The notes under the pieces were generated by a model, which ran no database searches, was not told where the DNA came from, and saw only the letters and a program-made list of their open reading frames with translations. This document shows positions 1 through 7,569 of a stretch of DNA of 13,735 nt, piece after piece. A program made the position numbers and the translations under genes. The DNA is from an uncultured Ellagibacter sp. (GTDB taxonomy: Bacteria; Actinomycetota; Coriobacteriia; Coriobacteriales; Eggerthellaceae), in contig CAKTSW010000010.1 in the NCBI GenBank assembly GCA_934613165.1, forward strand, positions 1-13,735. Direction: 5' to 3'. The stretch's first letter is position 1, and every line of letters begins with the position of its first letter.

Positions 1-926
1 CGTTCTTCTCGGCGATGACGACCACGATGATGTCGAAGGTCATGTACTCGTCGGAGGCCGTCATGATCGCCGAAGACGCGCTGCGGCGGATGAACGCGAT
101 TATGGAGGTCGCCCCCATCGCCGAGGTGGACGCCGAGAACGCGCTTCATCCGAAGGAGGCGAGCATCGAGCTTGCAAACGTCAGCTTCTCGTACCCGGCC
201 TCCAAGGAACCGGCGCTTCACGACGTGTCGCTTTCCGTTCCCGCCGGGGCGACGGTGGCGCTCGTCGGGCCGTCGGGCGGCGGCAAGTCGACGCTCGCGT
301 CGCTCGTCCCGCGCTTCTGGGATGCGGATGAGGGCGCCGTTCTCGTGGGCGGGGCGGACGTGCGGCGCATTCCGTCCGAAGAGCTGATGGGTATCGTTTC
401 CTTCGTGTTCCAAAACGACCGGCTGTTCAAGCGGAGCTTGGCCGACAACGTGCGCGCGGGTCGCCCCGACGCGAGCGATGCCGAGGTGCTCGCGGCGCTC
501 CATGCGGCCCAGTGCGACGACATCGTCGCCAAGTTCCCCGACGGCGTGGACACCGTGGTGGGGAAGGCGGGCGTGTACCTTTCCGGGGGAGAGCGCCAGC
601 GCATCGCGCTTGCGCGCGCCATCCTGAAAGACGCCCCGATCGTGGTCCTCGACGAGGCGACGGCGTTCGCCGACCCCGAAAACGAGGCGCTGATTCAGGC
701 TGCTCTCGCGACGCTTTGCAAAGACAAGACGGTGCTCATGATCGCGCACCGCCTGTCCACCGTCGCGAACGCGGATTGTATCTTCGTCATCGACCGGGGC
801 TCTGTCGTGGAGCAAGGCACTCATGAAGAACTCGTCGCGCAGGGCGGGCTGTACGCGCGCATGTGGCGAGACTACCGAACGAGCGCGACGTGGAAGATCG
901 AAAGGGGTGACAGCCGTGCGGCGTAG
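1..926 (+). CDS. ABC transporter half, permease-ATPase fusion (C-terminal part, 5' truncated)
   Basis: The reading frame is open from base 3 with no start of its own, so the gene begins before the window. What remains is the end of the membrane domain and a whole nucleotide-binding domain. Walker A (GPSGGGKST) lies at 267-293, the LSGGE signature at 579-593, Walker B with its catalytic glutamate (VVLDEA) at about 642-659, and the H-loop (IAHR) follows near 740. The stop is TAG at 924-926. The next gene starts at 916 inside this one, so the two halves are probably translationally coupled and pair as a heterodimer that uses ATP to move a substrate across the cytoplasmic membrane. The text ATAFADPENE after Walker B recalls, from memory, IrtA/YbtP-type siderophore transporters and related exporters. 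The substrate cannot be read from sequence. Family is certain, role is not. Confidence 0.93.
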   Translation, partial: FFSAMTTTMMSKVMYSSEAVMIAEDALRRMNAIMEVAPIAEVDAENALHPKEASIELANVSFSYPASKEPALHDVSLSVPAGATVALVGPSGGGKSTLASLVPRFWDADEGAVLVGGADVRRIPSEELMGIVSFVFQNDRLFKRSLADNVRAGRPDASDAEVLAALHAAQCDDIVAKFPDGVDTVVGKAGVYLSGGERQRIALARAILKDAPIVVLDEATAFADPENEALIQAALATLCKDKTVLMIAHRLSTVANADCIFVIDRGSVVEQGTHEELVAQGGLYARMWRDYRTSATWKIERGDSRAA

Positions 927-2661
927 GCTTCAAGATGCTTTCGCCCTGACCGACCAGGGCATGAAGGACTTCGTGCGCGGCGCCGGGTTCTGCGCGCTGG
1001 CGAACCTGATGCTGATGCTGCCCATCGCGGTGTTGTACTTCGTTGCGAGCGATTTCATCAGGTACCTTGGCGATCCTGCTGCCGGCCTGCCCGGAATGGC
1101 GCCCTACGCGGCGGGCATACTGGCGGCGCTCGCCGCGATGTCCGTCACGCAGATGTGGGAATACCGCGCGACGTACACGGTGGTGTACCGGGAAAGCGCC
1201 CGCAAGCGCATCGCCATCGCGGAGCGCCTGCGGCTGCTCCCGCTCTCGTTCTTCGGGAAGCGCGATTTGGCCGACTTGACGAGCGTCATCATGAAGGACT
1301 GCTCCGACCAGGAGCGCCTGTTCTCGCACACCATGCCGCAGATCTTCGGCATGGGCGCCTCGACGCTGGTGTTCGCCGCCATGATGTTCGCGTGCGACTG
1401 GAGGCTGGCGGCGTCCGCGCTCTGGCCCATTCCCGTGGCGCTCGCGGCGCTGCTTCTGACCGCGCGCGTCCAGAAGTCGCATACCGCGAAGAAGAACGCG
1501 GCGTCCCTTGCATTCGCCGATGGGCTGCAGGAATACCTCGAATGCCACCGCGAGATACGCTCGCTCAACAAGGTGGGCGCGTTCCAGGGCGAGCTTGGCC
1601 GCCGCATCGATCGCTTCGAACGGGAGAAGATCGGCGCCGAGCTGGCTATGGGCGTGGCGGTGTGCTCCGCCCAAGGATTCTTGCGCCTGGGAATCGCATC
1701 CGTCATCGTGGCGGGGACGATGCTGCTCGTAACAGGGCAGGTCGACTTCCTCGTGTTCTTCGTGTACCTGCTGGCGGTGACGAGGATCTACGACCCCATC
1801 AACGTCATCTTGCAGGCCACAGCCGAGCTGATGGACATGAGCTTGAGCCTGGAGCGCATGCGCGCCATCGAGAGCGAGCCGGTTCAGACAGGCAGCACCT
1901 CGTTTAAGCCTCAAGGGTACGACGTGGTTTTCGACGACGTGGGCTTCGCATACGCCGACGGCGAGGATGTCTTGGACGGCGTGTCGTTCACGGCGCGGGA
2001 GGGGCAGGTGACGGCGCTTGTGGGCGCGTCCGGTTCGGGCAAGAGCACGGCCGTCAAGCTCGCTTCGCGTTTTTGGGACGTAAGCTCGGGCGCGGTCTAT
2101 GTGGGCGGCGTCGACGTCTCCTCCATCGATCCGGAAACGCTGCTTTCCGCGTTTTCCGAGGTGTTCCAGGACGTGGTGCTTTTCGACGGCACCGTGCGCG
2201 AGAACATACGCCTCGGGAAGAAGGACGCCACGAACGAGGAGGTTCTCGCAGCTGCGAAGGCGGCGCGCTGCGACGAGTTCGTAGAGCGTTTGCCCGAGGG
2301 CTACGACACGATGATCGGGGAAAACGGCAGCAGGCTTTCGGGTGGCGAGCGCCAGCGGATCTCTATCGCGCGTGCCTTGCTGAAAGATGCCCCGATCGTG
2401 CTGCTCGACGAAGCCACGGCTTCGCTCGACGTGGAAAACGAGACGCAGGTGCAAGCCGCGCTCTCCGAGCTGCTTCAAGGCAAGACGGTCCTCGTCATCG
2501 CGCACCGCATGCGCACGGTCGACAACGCCGACAAGATCGTGGTGCTGGAAGGCGGTCGCGTGGTGGAACAGGGAAGCCCGGCCGAGCTGCGCGATAAGCC
2601 CGAAGGCAGATACCGCCGTATGCTGGAGTTGCAGCGCGAAAGCGCCGAGTGGGCCCTCTAA
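916..2661 (+). CDS. ABC transporter half, permease-ATPase fusion (second subunit)
   Basis: A complete half-transporter of 581 residues, the normal length for a fused six-helix membrane domain plus ATPase. I chose GTG 916 because AAAGGGG at 901-907 is a well-spaced ribosome binding site. A longer frame from ATG 823 would add only low-complexity arginine-rich sequence overlapping the previous gene, and ATG 961 would cut into the first helix region. Hydrophobic segments occupy roughly residues 22-330. Walker A (GASGSGKST) is at residues 370-378, LSGGERQ starts at 474, Walker B is IVLLDE ending at E499, and the H-loop histidine is H530. All catalytic residues are present, so both ATP sites of the presumed heterodimer could be active. 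It forms an operon with the preceding gene and ends at a strong terminator. The substrate is unknown; siderophore or multidrug transport are both possible. Confidence 0.94.
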   Translation: MRRRLQDAFALTDQGMKDFVRGAGFCALANLMLMLPIAVLYFVASDFIRYLGDPAAGLPGMAPYAAGILAALAAMSVTQMWEYRATYTVVYRESARKRIAIAERLRLLPLSFFGKRDLADLTSVIMKDCSDQERLFSHTMPQIFGMGASTLVFAAMMFACDWRLAASALWPIPVALAALLLTARVQKSHTAKKNAASLAFADGLQEYLECHREIRSLNKVGAFQGELGRRIDRFEREKIGAELAMGVAVCSAQGFLRLGIASVIVAGTMLLVTGQVDFLVFFVYLLAVTRIYDPINVILQATAELMDMSLSLERMRAIESEPVQTGSTSFKPQGYDVVFDDVGFAYADGEDVLDGVSFTAREGQVTALVGASGSGKSTAVKLASRFWDVSSGAVYVGGVDVSSIDPETLLSAFSEVFQDVVLFDGTVRENIRLGKKDATNEEVLAAAKAARCDEFVERLPEGYDTMIGENGSRLSGGERQRISIARALLKDAPIVLLDEATASLDVENETQVQAALSELLQGKTVLVIAHRMRTVDNADKIVVLEGGRVVEQGSPAELRDKPEGRYRRMLELQRESAEWAL

Positions 2662-2708
2662 CGCGAAGGCGGCGCAAGGCGTCGCGAACCCTCGCGCCGT
2701 CTCCGTAA

Positions 2709-2742
2709 AAAAGGGAGCCGACCGTGCGGTCGGCTCCCTTTT
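2709..2742. terminator. Bidirectional rho-independent terminator
   Basis: A perfect 15-bp inverted repeat with a GTGC loop: the arm at 2709-2723 pairs with 2728-2742. The core AGGGAGCCGACC is GC-rich. T-rich sequence follows the stem on both strands (TTTTCGTTT to the right, and the complement of AAAAAA at 2707-2712 to the left). It lies 48 bases after the ABC operon and about 90 bases beyond the end of the convergent molybdoenzyme operon, so it should stop transcription from both sides. Confidence 0.92.
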
Positions 2743-2793
2743 CGTTTGCCCGGGCCTAGAAGAGGGGAAGGGAAACCCGGGTTTTGGAAGGAT

Positions 2794-2818
2794 GCGCGCC
2801 GGAGGGGGAGGGGCGCGC
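2794..2818 (-). terminator. Possible secondary hairpin after the anchor gene
   Basis: GCGCGCC at 2794-2800 pairs with GGCGCGC at 2812-2818 around an 11-base purine loop. It lies directly downstream of the minus-strand stop at 2833. No clear T-run follows it on the minus strand, so it may be a processing or stabilising hairpin or a weak terminator ahead of the strong one at 2709-2742. Confidence 0.3.
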
Positions 2819-2832
2819 CGGATATGTTCCCG

Positions 2833-3705
2833 CTACAGCGGATAGTTGAACGAGGCGATGCCGTTCAGGTAGAACACCACGCGCAGGGCGAACGCCGCGA
2901 CGAACCCGGCGACGACGATGACGGGGGCCGCCACCTTCCAGTTCTTCTGCTGCTTGCCGAAGATTGCCGCCGCGATGGCGACCACGATGGCGACGATCGT
3001 CACGATCGCGGGTGCCAGGGAATCGCCGGTGAAGGGGCCGACGGCGGTGGAGGAGTTGTACAGCGCCGCGTTAGGCTGGGTGGGATCGAAGCTGTAATCG
3101 CTCAGGTAGAACAGCGAGCCGCTCATGAAGTTCATCGACACGAGGTAGGCGAACATGATCACGCCGCCCGCGATGGAGCCGATGAGGTTCTGCTTCGTCA
3201 TGTCCGCGTCGTCCTTCTTCACCGCAGCGATGACGGCGACGGTGGCCGGGCCCATGACGAGGCCTCCCGCAACGATGGAGAGGATCTGCAGCACGCTATC
3301 CCATGCGGGACGCGCCGGCATGTTGTAGGAATGGCCCGAGACCACGCATAGCACCACGGCGAGCACGATTGCGATGACGGAGCACCACGTGGGGATCTTG
3401 CCTTCGTTGCGGCGATAGAGCGCGAAGTACACGACCATCCACACGAACAGCGCGATGATGGCGATGAGCTCCTGGGTGATACCGGAGGTCAGGTTGCCGA
3501 AGCCGTTGAAGATGTGCAGCGGCTGGGCAAGGTGGAACGTCACCGAGATGCCACCGATTGCAAGCAGGACGACCGACACGATGAGGGCGGGAAGCTGGAC
3601 CCTTTCGCCCTTGCCCTTGATGGCGAGGATGGCGCTCGATCCGAACACGCCCGCCGACCAGGCAAGAAACGTCGTGAACAGGATAAGGGGAATCTGGATT
3701 TCCAT
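2833..3705 (-). CDS. DmsC/NrfD-like membrane anchor subunit of molybdoenzyme
   Basis: A 290-residue, strongly hydrophobic protein with about eight membrane segments (roughly residues 5-29, 38-60, 81-98, 108-127, 139-163, 175-199, 230-250 and 256-280). That matches the length and topology of DMSO-reductase anchor subunits. The stretch HLAQPLHIFNGF (58-69) and the late RVVFYLNGI (275-283) resemble DmsC. Such subunits fix the catalytic and ferredoxin subunits to the membrane and exchange electrons with the quinone pool. It starts two bases after the ferredoxin gene's stop, with GGAGGAG at 3714-3720 as ribosome binding site, so it is the last gene of the operon. DmsC family is more likely than NrfD proper, but the two are hard to separate by eye. 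The quinone-binding residues were not identified. Confidence 0.88.
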   Translation of the reverse strand: MEIQIPLILFTTFLAWSAGVFGSSAILAIKGKGERVQLPALIVSVVLLAIGGISVTFHLAQPLHIFNGFGNLTSGITQELIAIIALFVWMVVYFALYRRNEGKIPTWCSVIAIVLAVVLCVVSGHSYNMPARPAWDSVLQILSIVAGGLVMGPATVAVIAAVKKDDADMTKQNLIGSIAGGVIMFAYLVSMNFMSGSLFYLSDYSFDPTQPNAALYNSSTAVGPFTGDSLAPAIVTIVAIVVAIAAAIFGKQQKNWKVAAPVIVVAGFVAAFALRVVFYLNGIASFNYPL

Positions 3706-3707
3706 GG

Positions 3708-4391
3708 TTACTTCTCCTCCTCACCCTCGCCGCTTTGCCATTTGCGATTGCGCAGGATGTAGCAGACCGACGGGTCGTTGCCCACGTTCGGCAGATGGTA
3801 GATGTCGTCTTCGGTGTAGGGGGTCACACAGTCCTTGAGCGTGATGCGCGAGTCGACCGTGCGCTGATAGGAGTTGTCCTTCTCCGTGATGTCGACGACG
3901 TAGTTCGCCTCGAAGGTGTCGATGCCCTTGTCGAGGTCGCCGAAGAAGCGGGCGCGCGCGCCGCAGGACTGGACGCACTGGGGCAGCTGGCCCTCGGCGG
4001 TTTTCTGCTGGCACAGCGTGCATTTCTCGACGACGCCTTCGCCCTGGTTGAGGTAGCGGACGCCGTAGGGGCAGCTCATGACGCAGAACTGGCAGCCGAT
4101 GCACTTCTCCTTGTTAATCTGGATCGTGCCGTCTTCGGCTTTGTAGCTCGCGCCGGTGGGGCACACCTTGACGCACTCGGGGTTCTTGCAGTGCTGGCAC
4201 TGCAGCGTGAGGAAGTACATCTCGACGTCGGGCCACTGGCCGCTTCCGCCCTCTTTCGGGTTGGGGCCGACGCGAAGCGTCTTGTTCCAGAAGTTGCCCG
4301 GAAGCACGCCGTTGACGAGCTTGCACGCCGCGCTGCAGGCGAGGCACCCGACGCAGCGGTTGAGGTCGGTTACGATCGCATAGCGAGTCAT
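3708..4391 (-). CDS. Four-cluster ferredoxin electron-transfer subunit (DmsB-like)
   Basis: A 227-residue protein with sixteen cysteines in four groups: C13/C16/C19/C23, C65/C68/C73/C77, C97/C100/C103/C107 and C124/C127/C139/C143. This is the standard arrangement of the DmsB/NrfC/PsrB family, which holds four [4Fe-4S] clusters and passes electrons between the membrane anchor and the molybdopterin subunit. There is no signal peptide, so export would be by hitchhiking on the Tat signal of the catalytic subunit. AAGGAGG lies at about 4400-4406 on the minus strand with good spacing. The start is three bases after the catalytic subunit's stop, and the stop is two bases before the anchor gene. The tail of about 80 residues after the last cysteine is acidic and ends in EGEEEK. 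Family assignment is secure; the specific partner follows from the operon. Confidence 0.95.
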   Translation of the reverse strand: MTRYAIVTDLNRCVGCLACSAACKLVNGVLPGNFWNKTLRVGPNPKEGGSGQWPDVEMYFLTLQCQHCKNPECVKVCPTGASYKAEDGTIQINKEKCIGCQFCVMSCPYGVRYLNQGEGVVEKCTLCQQKTAEGQLPQCVQSCGARARFFGDLDKGIDTFEANYVVDITEKDNSYQRTVDSRITLKDCVTPYTEDDIYHLPNVGNDPSVCYILRNRKWQSGEGEEEK

Positions 4392-4394
4392 GGT

Positions 4395-7307
4395 TTAGGC
4401 CTCCTTCCTGATCTCGTAGTTCGGCAGCCAATCCCTGAGGCGAGGATCGGACGCGCTGTGGATGATCTCGTTTCCGTTGTGGTCGCAGGGCACGGGGTTG
4501 CCGAAAGGCGAGTTCTCCGCCGTGGCCTTGTAGATCTTGACCGGGTATCCGCGCAGGTAGCTCGAACCCGTGACGGGGTCCTGGAAGCCGACGCCCGTGG
4601 TGACGAGGCAGTTGATGCCGGAAAGGTCAAAGCCGCGATCCGCCTGGTCAAGCTCGGGGTACCACCACTGATGCTCGGCGTGGATGATGCCCTTCTGGAT
4701 GCCGTAGTACAGATCGGCCGTCTGGCGAACCTTGCCCTGGTCGTTTTCGATCCACACCCAGTCGCCCTGCTCGATGCCGAGCTCGGCGGCGTCTTCGGGG
4801 TTGATTTCGCAACGCGGCACGGGCCACTGCTCGCGGCACCAGGGAAGCTGGCGATGCTCGGAGTGGAAGTACACCGGGATGCGGCGGCCGGTGATGCAGG
4901 TGAAGGGGTACTTCTCGTTCATCTCGGGGTTCATCTTCGGAGACAGCGGCGGCTCGTTGTAGAACGGCAGCGGGCTGTAGGGGTTGCCCTCGACGTCCGT
5001 CTTGCCCTCCATGAACTTCTCGCAGATAAGGGAGTACAGCTCGACCTTGCGGGTGGGCGTGCGCCAACCGGGGATCATGAGCTCGCTCACGGGGTTCTCG
5101 CCGAAGCACTTGAGCGGCATCATGCCGGTCTCGTAGCGGCGATAGGTGCCCCAGGCGTCGGGCGCGACGATCTTGCAATCCTGCCAGCCGTTCTTCTCGA
5201 AGTCGTCTCTGTACTCCTGCCAGGTCTGGCCGCTCGCCGCGATGATGAGGTCGAGGTTCTCCTCGGCGGTGGGGTGCGGGTTGTCCGGCTTGCCCCAGTC
5301 GACGCCCATGTAGTCGTAGATCATCATGGCCGTTTCGAGGTCGGCCTTGACGTCGGCCGGCGGCTCGACCGCGCGCACCGTCGCGCCGCGAGCGCCGTGG
5401 GCGCCCTGCGACAGGCGCGGGCAGTTGGTCTCGATCCAGTGCTCGGCGGGCAAGAGGATGTCGGCCATGCCAGCGGTCGGGGTCTTCCACAGATCCTCGC
5501 ACACGAAGAAGTCGAGGTTCTTGAACGCCTCCCACTTCTGCAGGGAGTTGGACATGCACATGAAGTCGCCGGTGCAGCTCCAGCCGAACTTGACGGGATA
5601 GGGGTCCCCGGTCTCGATGGTTTTCCACAAAGACGCGTCGTCGGCCCATTCCTGCCACCAGGACAGCATCGGGAAATCCTCGACGCCGATGGCCTTGTCG
5701 GTCTGGGACACGGGCAGGTAGGCCTCTTCCAGGCCGGGGGCCATGGATCCGGGGCCGGCCTTCTGCACGTAGTCGGCCTGCGTGCCGCCGCGCGGGCCGC
5801 CGGGGATGTCGTAGTTGCCGGTGATGGACCAAAGCATCTCGAGCGCGCGGCAGGTGCCCATGGCGTTGCAGTAGTGCTCGATGGCGAGCTGGGCGTTGAT
5901 GCCGCCGTTGCCGTAGCCGGTTTCGGGGTCGAGGCGCGTCGCGTAGGTGAGCGCGGCCTTCTCGATCGTCTTCGCGTCGACGCCGGTGATCTCGGAGACG
6001 TACTCGGGCGTGAACTTGTCGAGGTACTCCATGAACTTCTGCCAGACGGGGATGGCGGTGACCTCGCGGCCGTCCTTCAACGTGACCTTGAACTCGCCGT
6101 AGAGCGCCGGGTCCTTCTCGGGGTCGAACTCGGTCGGGTCGAGGACCCAGCCCTGGCTCACACCGGGAAGCAGGTGCTTCTGCTGGGCTTCCTTGCCCGC
6201 GGTCGGGGCCTTCCAGTTCTCGCCTTCGCCTTCCCAGAAGCCGGTGAGCGAGTCGAAGTAGGTCATCTTGTCGTTAAGGTTGTCCCACACCATGAAGCGG
6301 TCGACCGAGCCGCCTTCCTTGATGTCGCTTTCCTTGAGCAGGCGGGTCTTGATGGTCCAGTCGCCGCTCATGAACCGCTTGCGCGTGCCGCCTTCGGTGG
6401 GCTCCATCTCCTCCACGTAGAGGAAGGGCGCGTTCATCCAGCGCTTGACGAACAGGTCGTCTTGCAGGTCGTTGTCGAGGATGACCTTGATCCAGCCCAA
6501 GGCCATCGCGTCGTCGGTGCCGGGGCGCAGGTTCACCCAGATGTCGGCTTCCTTGCCGAGGTTGGTCATGCGCGGGTCGACGAGGATATGGTGCTCCGCC
6601 TTCTCGTGCACGTCGACGATGGTGCGGCAGGAGTCGTCGTAGTTCGACATCTCGACCGCCGTCGCCCACTGGGTGTACACGAGCGGGCGTGCGACGTTCT
6701 CGGTCCAGAAGTCCTGGAAAAGGCTCGTGATGCCGCCGCACCAGTGGCGCGGGCCCTTGCAGACCTGCCACGGGATGGCCATGTTGGGCGAACCGGTAAG
6801 CTGTGCGAGCGCGCCGTAGGCGAACATGCCCCAGATGCGGCTCGTGCCGGACATGCCGAACACGGTCTCCACGCCGTACTTGTCCATGCACTCGTTCATC
6901 TTCGTGGAGATGGTCTCCATCGCCTCGTCCCAGGTGATGCGCTCCCAGCCCGGGTCGTCTTCGCCGCGGGGGTTCGTGCGCTTCATCGGGTGGTACAGAC
7001 GGTCGGGGTGGTAGGCTGCCTGCAGAGACGACTGGCTCTTGCAGCAGCAGTGGCCGAACGACTGGAACGCCGACTCATCGCCCTCGACGCGCGTGGCGAC
7101 GCCGTCTTCGACGGTGACCCAAACGCCGCATTCCATCTTGCCGCAGCCGCGGCAGCAGCTGCGCACGCGCGTGATCTTGGAATCGCTTTTGGCTTGATCG
7201 CCCGTGCCGGTGTCCGCCAGCGCGACGGAAGTCATCTGCGAGCCGATCGCCGCAGCGGCGCCAACCGCCGCCGAAAGCTTCACGAAGCTTCTGCGCGAAA
7301 GGTTCAT
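4395..7307 (-). CDS. Tat-exported molybdopterin oxidoreductase, acetylene hydratase / catechol dehydroxylase-like
   Basis: Catalytic subunit of 970 residues in the DMSO reductase superfamily. ATG 7305-7307 is chosen because AGGAGGG precedes it and the protein then begins with a Tat signal (SRRSFVK at residues 4-10, hydrophobic stretch, likely cleavage after ALA at 31). A [4Fe-4S] site is formed by C52, C55, C60 and a fourth cysteine in the CCC run at 87-89, followed by K90. Then comes GSPN (172-175), and C183 in the segment WQVCKGPRHWC is the probable Mo ligand. Later segments such as PYPVK, TPTAGMADILLPAEHW and the C-terminal pterin-binding domain resemble, from memory, acetylene hydratase (GSPN...MYMCIG, with Cys141 as metal ligand). 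In Eggerthellaceae this branch includes the catechol dehydroxylases. With the ferredoxin and anchor genes behind it, it is most likely a membrane-bound reductase facing outward. The substrate cannot be told from sequence. Confidence 0.93.
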   Translation of the reverse strand: MNLSRRSFVKLSAAVGAAAAIGSQMTSVALADTGTGDQAKSDSKITRVRSCCRGCGKMECGVWVTVEDGVATRVEGDESAFQSFGHCCCKSQSSLQAAYHPDRLYHPMKRTNPRGEDDPGWERITWDEAMETISTKMNECMDKYGVETVFGMSGTSRIWGMFAYGALAQLTGSPNMAIPWQVCKGPRHWCGGITSLFQDFWTENVARPLVYTQWATAVEMSNYDDSCRTIVDVHEKAEHHILVDPRMTNLGKEADIWVNLRPGTDDAMALGWIKVILDNDLQDDLFVKRWMNAPFLYVEEMEPTEGGTRKRFMSGDWTIKTRLLKESDIKEGGSVDRFMVWDNLNDKMTYFDSLTGFWEGEGENWKAPTAGKEAQQKHLLPGVSQGWVLDPTEFDPEKDPALYGEFKVTLKDGREVTAIPVWQKFMEYLDKFTPEYVSEITGVDAKTIEKAALTYATRLDPETGYGNGGINAQLAIEHYCNAMGTCRALEMLWSITGNYDIPGGPRGGTQADYVQKAGPGSMAPGLEEAYLPVSQTDKAIGVEDFPMLSWWQEWADDASLWKTIETGDPYPVKFGWSCTGDFMCMSNSLQKWEAFKNLDFFVCEDLWKTPTAGMADILLPAEHWIETNCPRLSQGAHGARGATVRAVEPPADVKADLETAMMIYDYMGVDWGKPDNPHPTAEENLDLIIAASGQTWQEYRDDFEKNGWQDCKIVAPDAWGTYRRYETGMMPLKCFGENPVSELMIPGWRTPTRKVELYSLICEKFMEGKTDVEGNPYSPLPFYNEPPLSPKMNPEMNEKYPFTCITGRRIPVYFHSEHRQLPWCREQWPVPRCEINPEDAAELGIEQGDWVWIENDQGKVRQTADLYYGIQKGIIHAEHQWWYPELDQADRGFDLSGINCLVTTGVGFQDPVTGSSYLRGYPVKIYKATAENSPFGNPVPCDHNGNEIIHSASDPRLRDWLPNYEIRKEA

Positions 7308-7340
7308 CTTTCCCTCCTCTTTGCTCTTTCTCTCTCTTTC

Positions 7341-7377
7341 CGAGATGGGGCTTCGCCTTTGCGCCCGACATCTCGGC
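7341..7377 (-). promoter_or_regulatory. Hairpin in the leader of the molybdoenzyme mRNA
   Basis: CCGAGATG at 7341-7348 pairs perfectly with CATCTCGG at 7370-7377. An inner GGGC/GCCC helix (7349-7352 with 7364-7367) adds four pairs, with a two-base bulge and an 11-base loop. In the minus-strand transcript it stands 33 bases before the start codon, followed by a purine-only run and the ribosome binding site. No U-run follows, so it is not a terminator. It could stabilise the mRNA or regulate translation; it does not look like the much larger Moco riboswitch. The structure is seen; the function is inferred. Confidence 0.45.
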
Positions 7378-7448
7378 ATCTAACCTATCAGCGCGATGCC
7401 GGGTTCCCCGTTTCGCTCTTTTCCTTGTGAGGATTGTTGAGCTTTCAT

Positions 7449-7464
7449 GATTCCCAAATGGAAT
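7449..7464. promoter_or_regulatory. Palindromic operator candidate, copy 1 (LysR-type box)
   Basis: GATTCCCAAATGGAAT contains the inverted repeat ATTCC-N5-GGAAT and fits the LysR-type pattern T-N11-A. It lies in the 262-base gap between the divergent molybdoenzyme operon (start 7307) and the LysR gene (start 7570), about 140 and 105 bases upstream of them. The identical 16 bases recur at 9437-9452. The site is AT-rich in a GC-rich region. The likely reader is the neighbouring LysR protein or a paralogue. Confidence 0.65.
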
Positions 7465-7468
7465 TAAG

Positions 7469-7477
7469 TGGTATTCT
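7469..7477 (+). promoter_or_regulatory. Possible extended -10 element for the LysR gene
   Basis: TGG followed by TATTCT resembles an extended -10 element, about 93 bases before the LysR start. No good -35 hexamer is seen; where it should be, the palindrome at 7449-7464 lies instead. That arrangement would fit autorepression, which is common for LysR regulators. No convincing promoter for the molybdoenzyme operon was found on the other strand. Confidence 0.3.
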
Positions 7478-7569
7478 TCGAATCGGGCAGCGCCGTCGAC
7501 CCAGGTTGGACGGCATGTCGTTCTCTGGGGAATCGCGAGGGGTCGCGAAAAGGGGTATAAGGGGGATTC

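Noticed and set aside
787..2505. Long minus-strand frame opposite the second ABC gene
   Set aside because: Arginine/histidine-rich translation with no recognisable domain, fully opposite a complete ABC transporter gene.
2773..2784. Perfect palindrome AAACCCGGGTTT
   Set aside because: Twelve bases without a loop, single copy, between convergent gene ends; no reason to see an operator there.
7308..7379. Longer N-terminus for the molybdoenzyme starting at 7379
   Set aside because: It would put 24 unlikely residues before the Tat signal and place the ribosome binding site and leader hairpin inside the gene.
3735..7430. Open frame of over 1200 codons on the plus strand across the molybdoenzyme genes
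   Set aside because: It is antisense to three genes with clear family motifs, and its translation is a low-complexity run of A, V, L, R, D and H. This is a known effect of GC-rich third positions.
7533..7548. TCGCGA-GGGG-TCGCGA repeat upstream of the LysR gene
   Set aside because: Short and made of a self-complementary hexamer that is expected often in GC-rich DNA; may affect the leader but unsupported.
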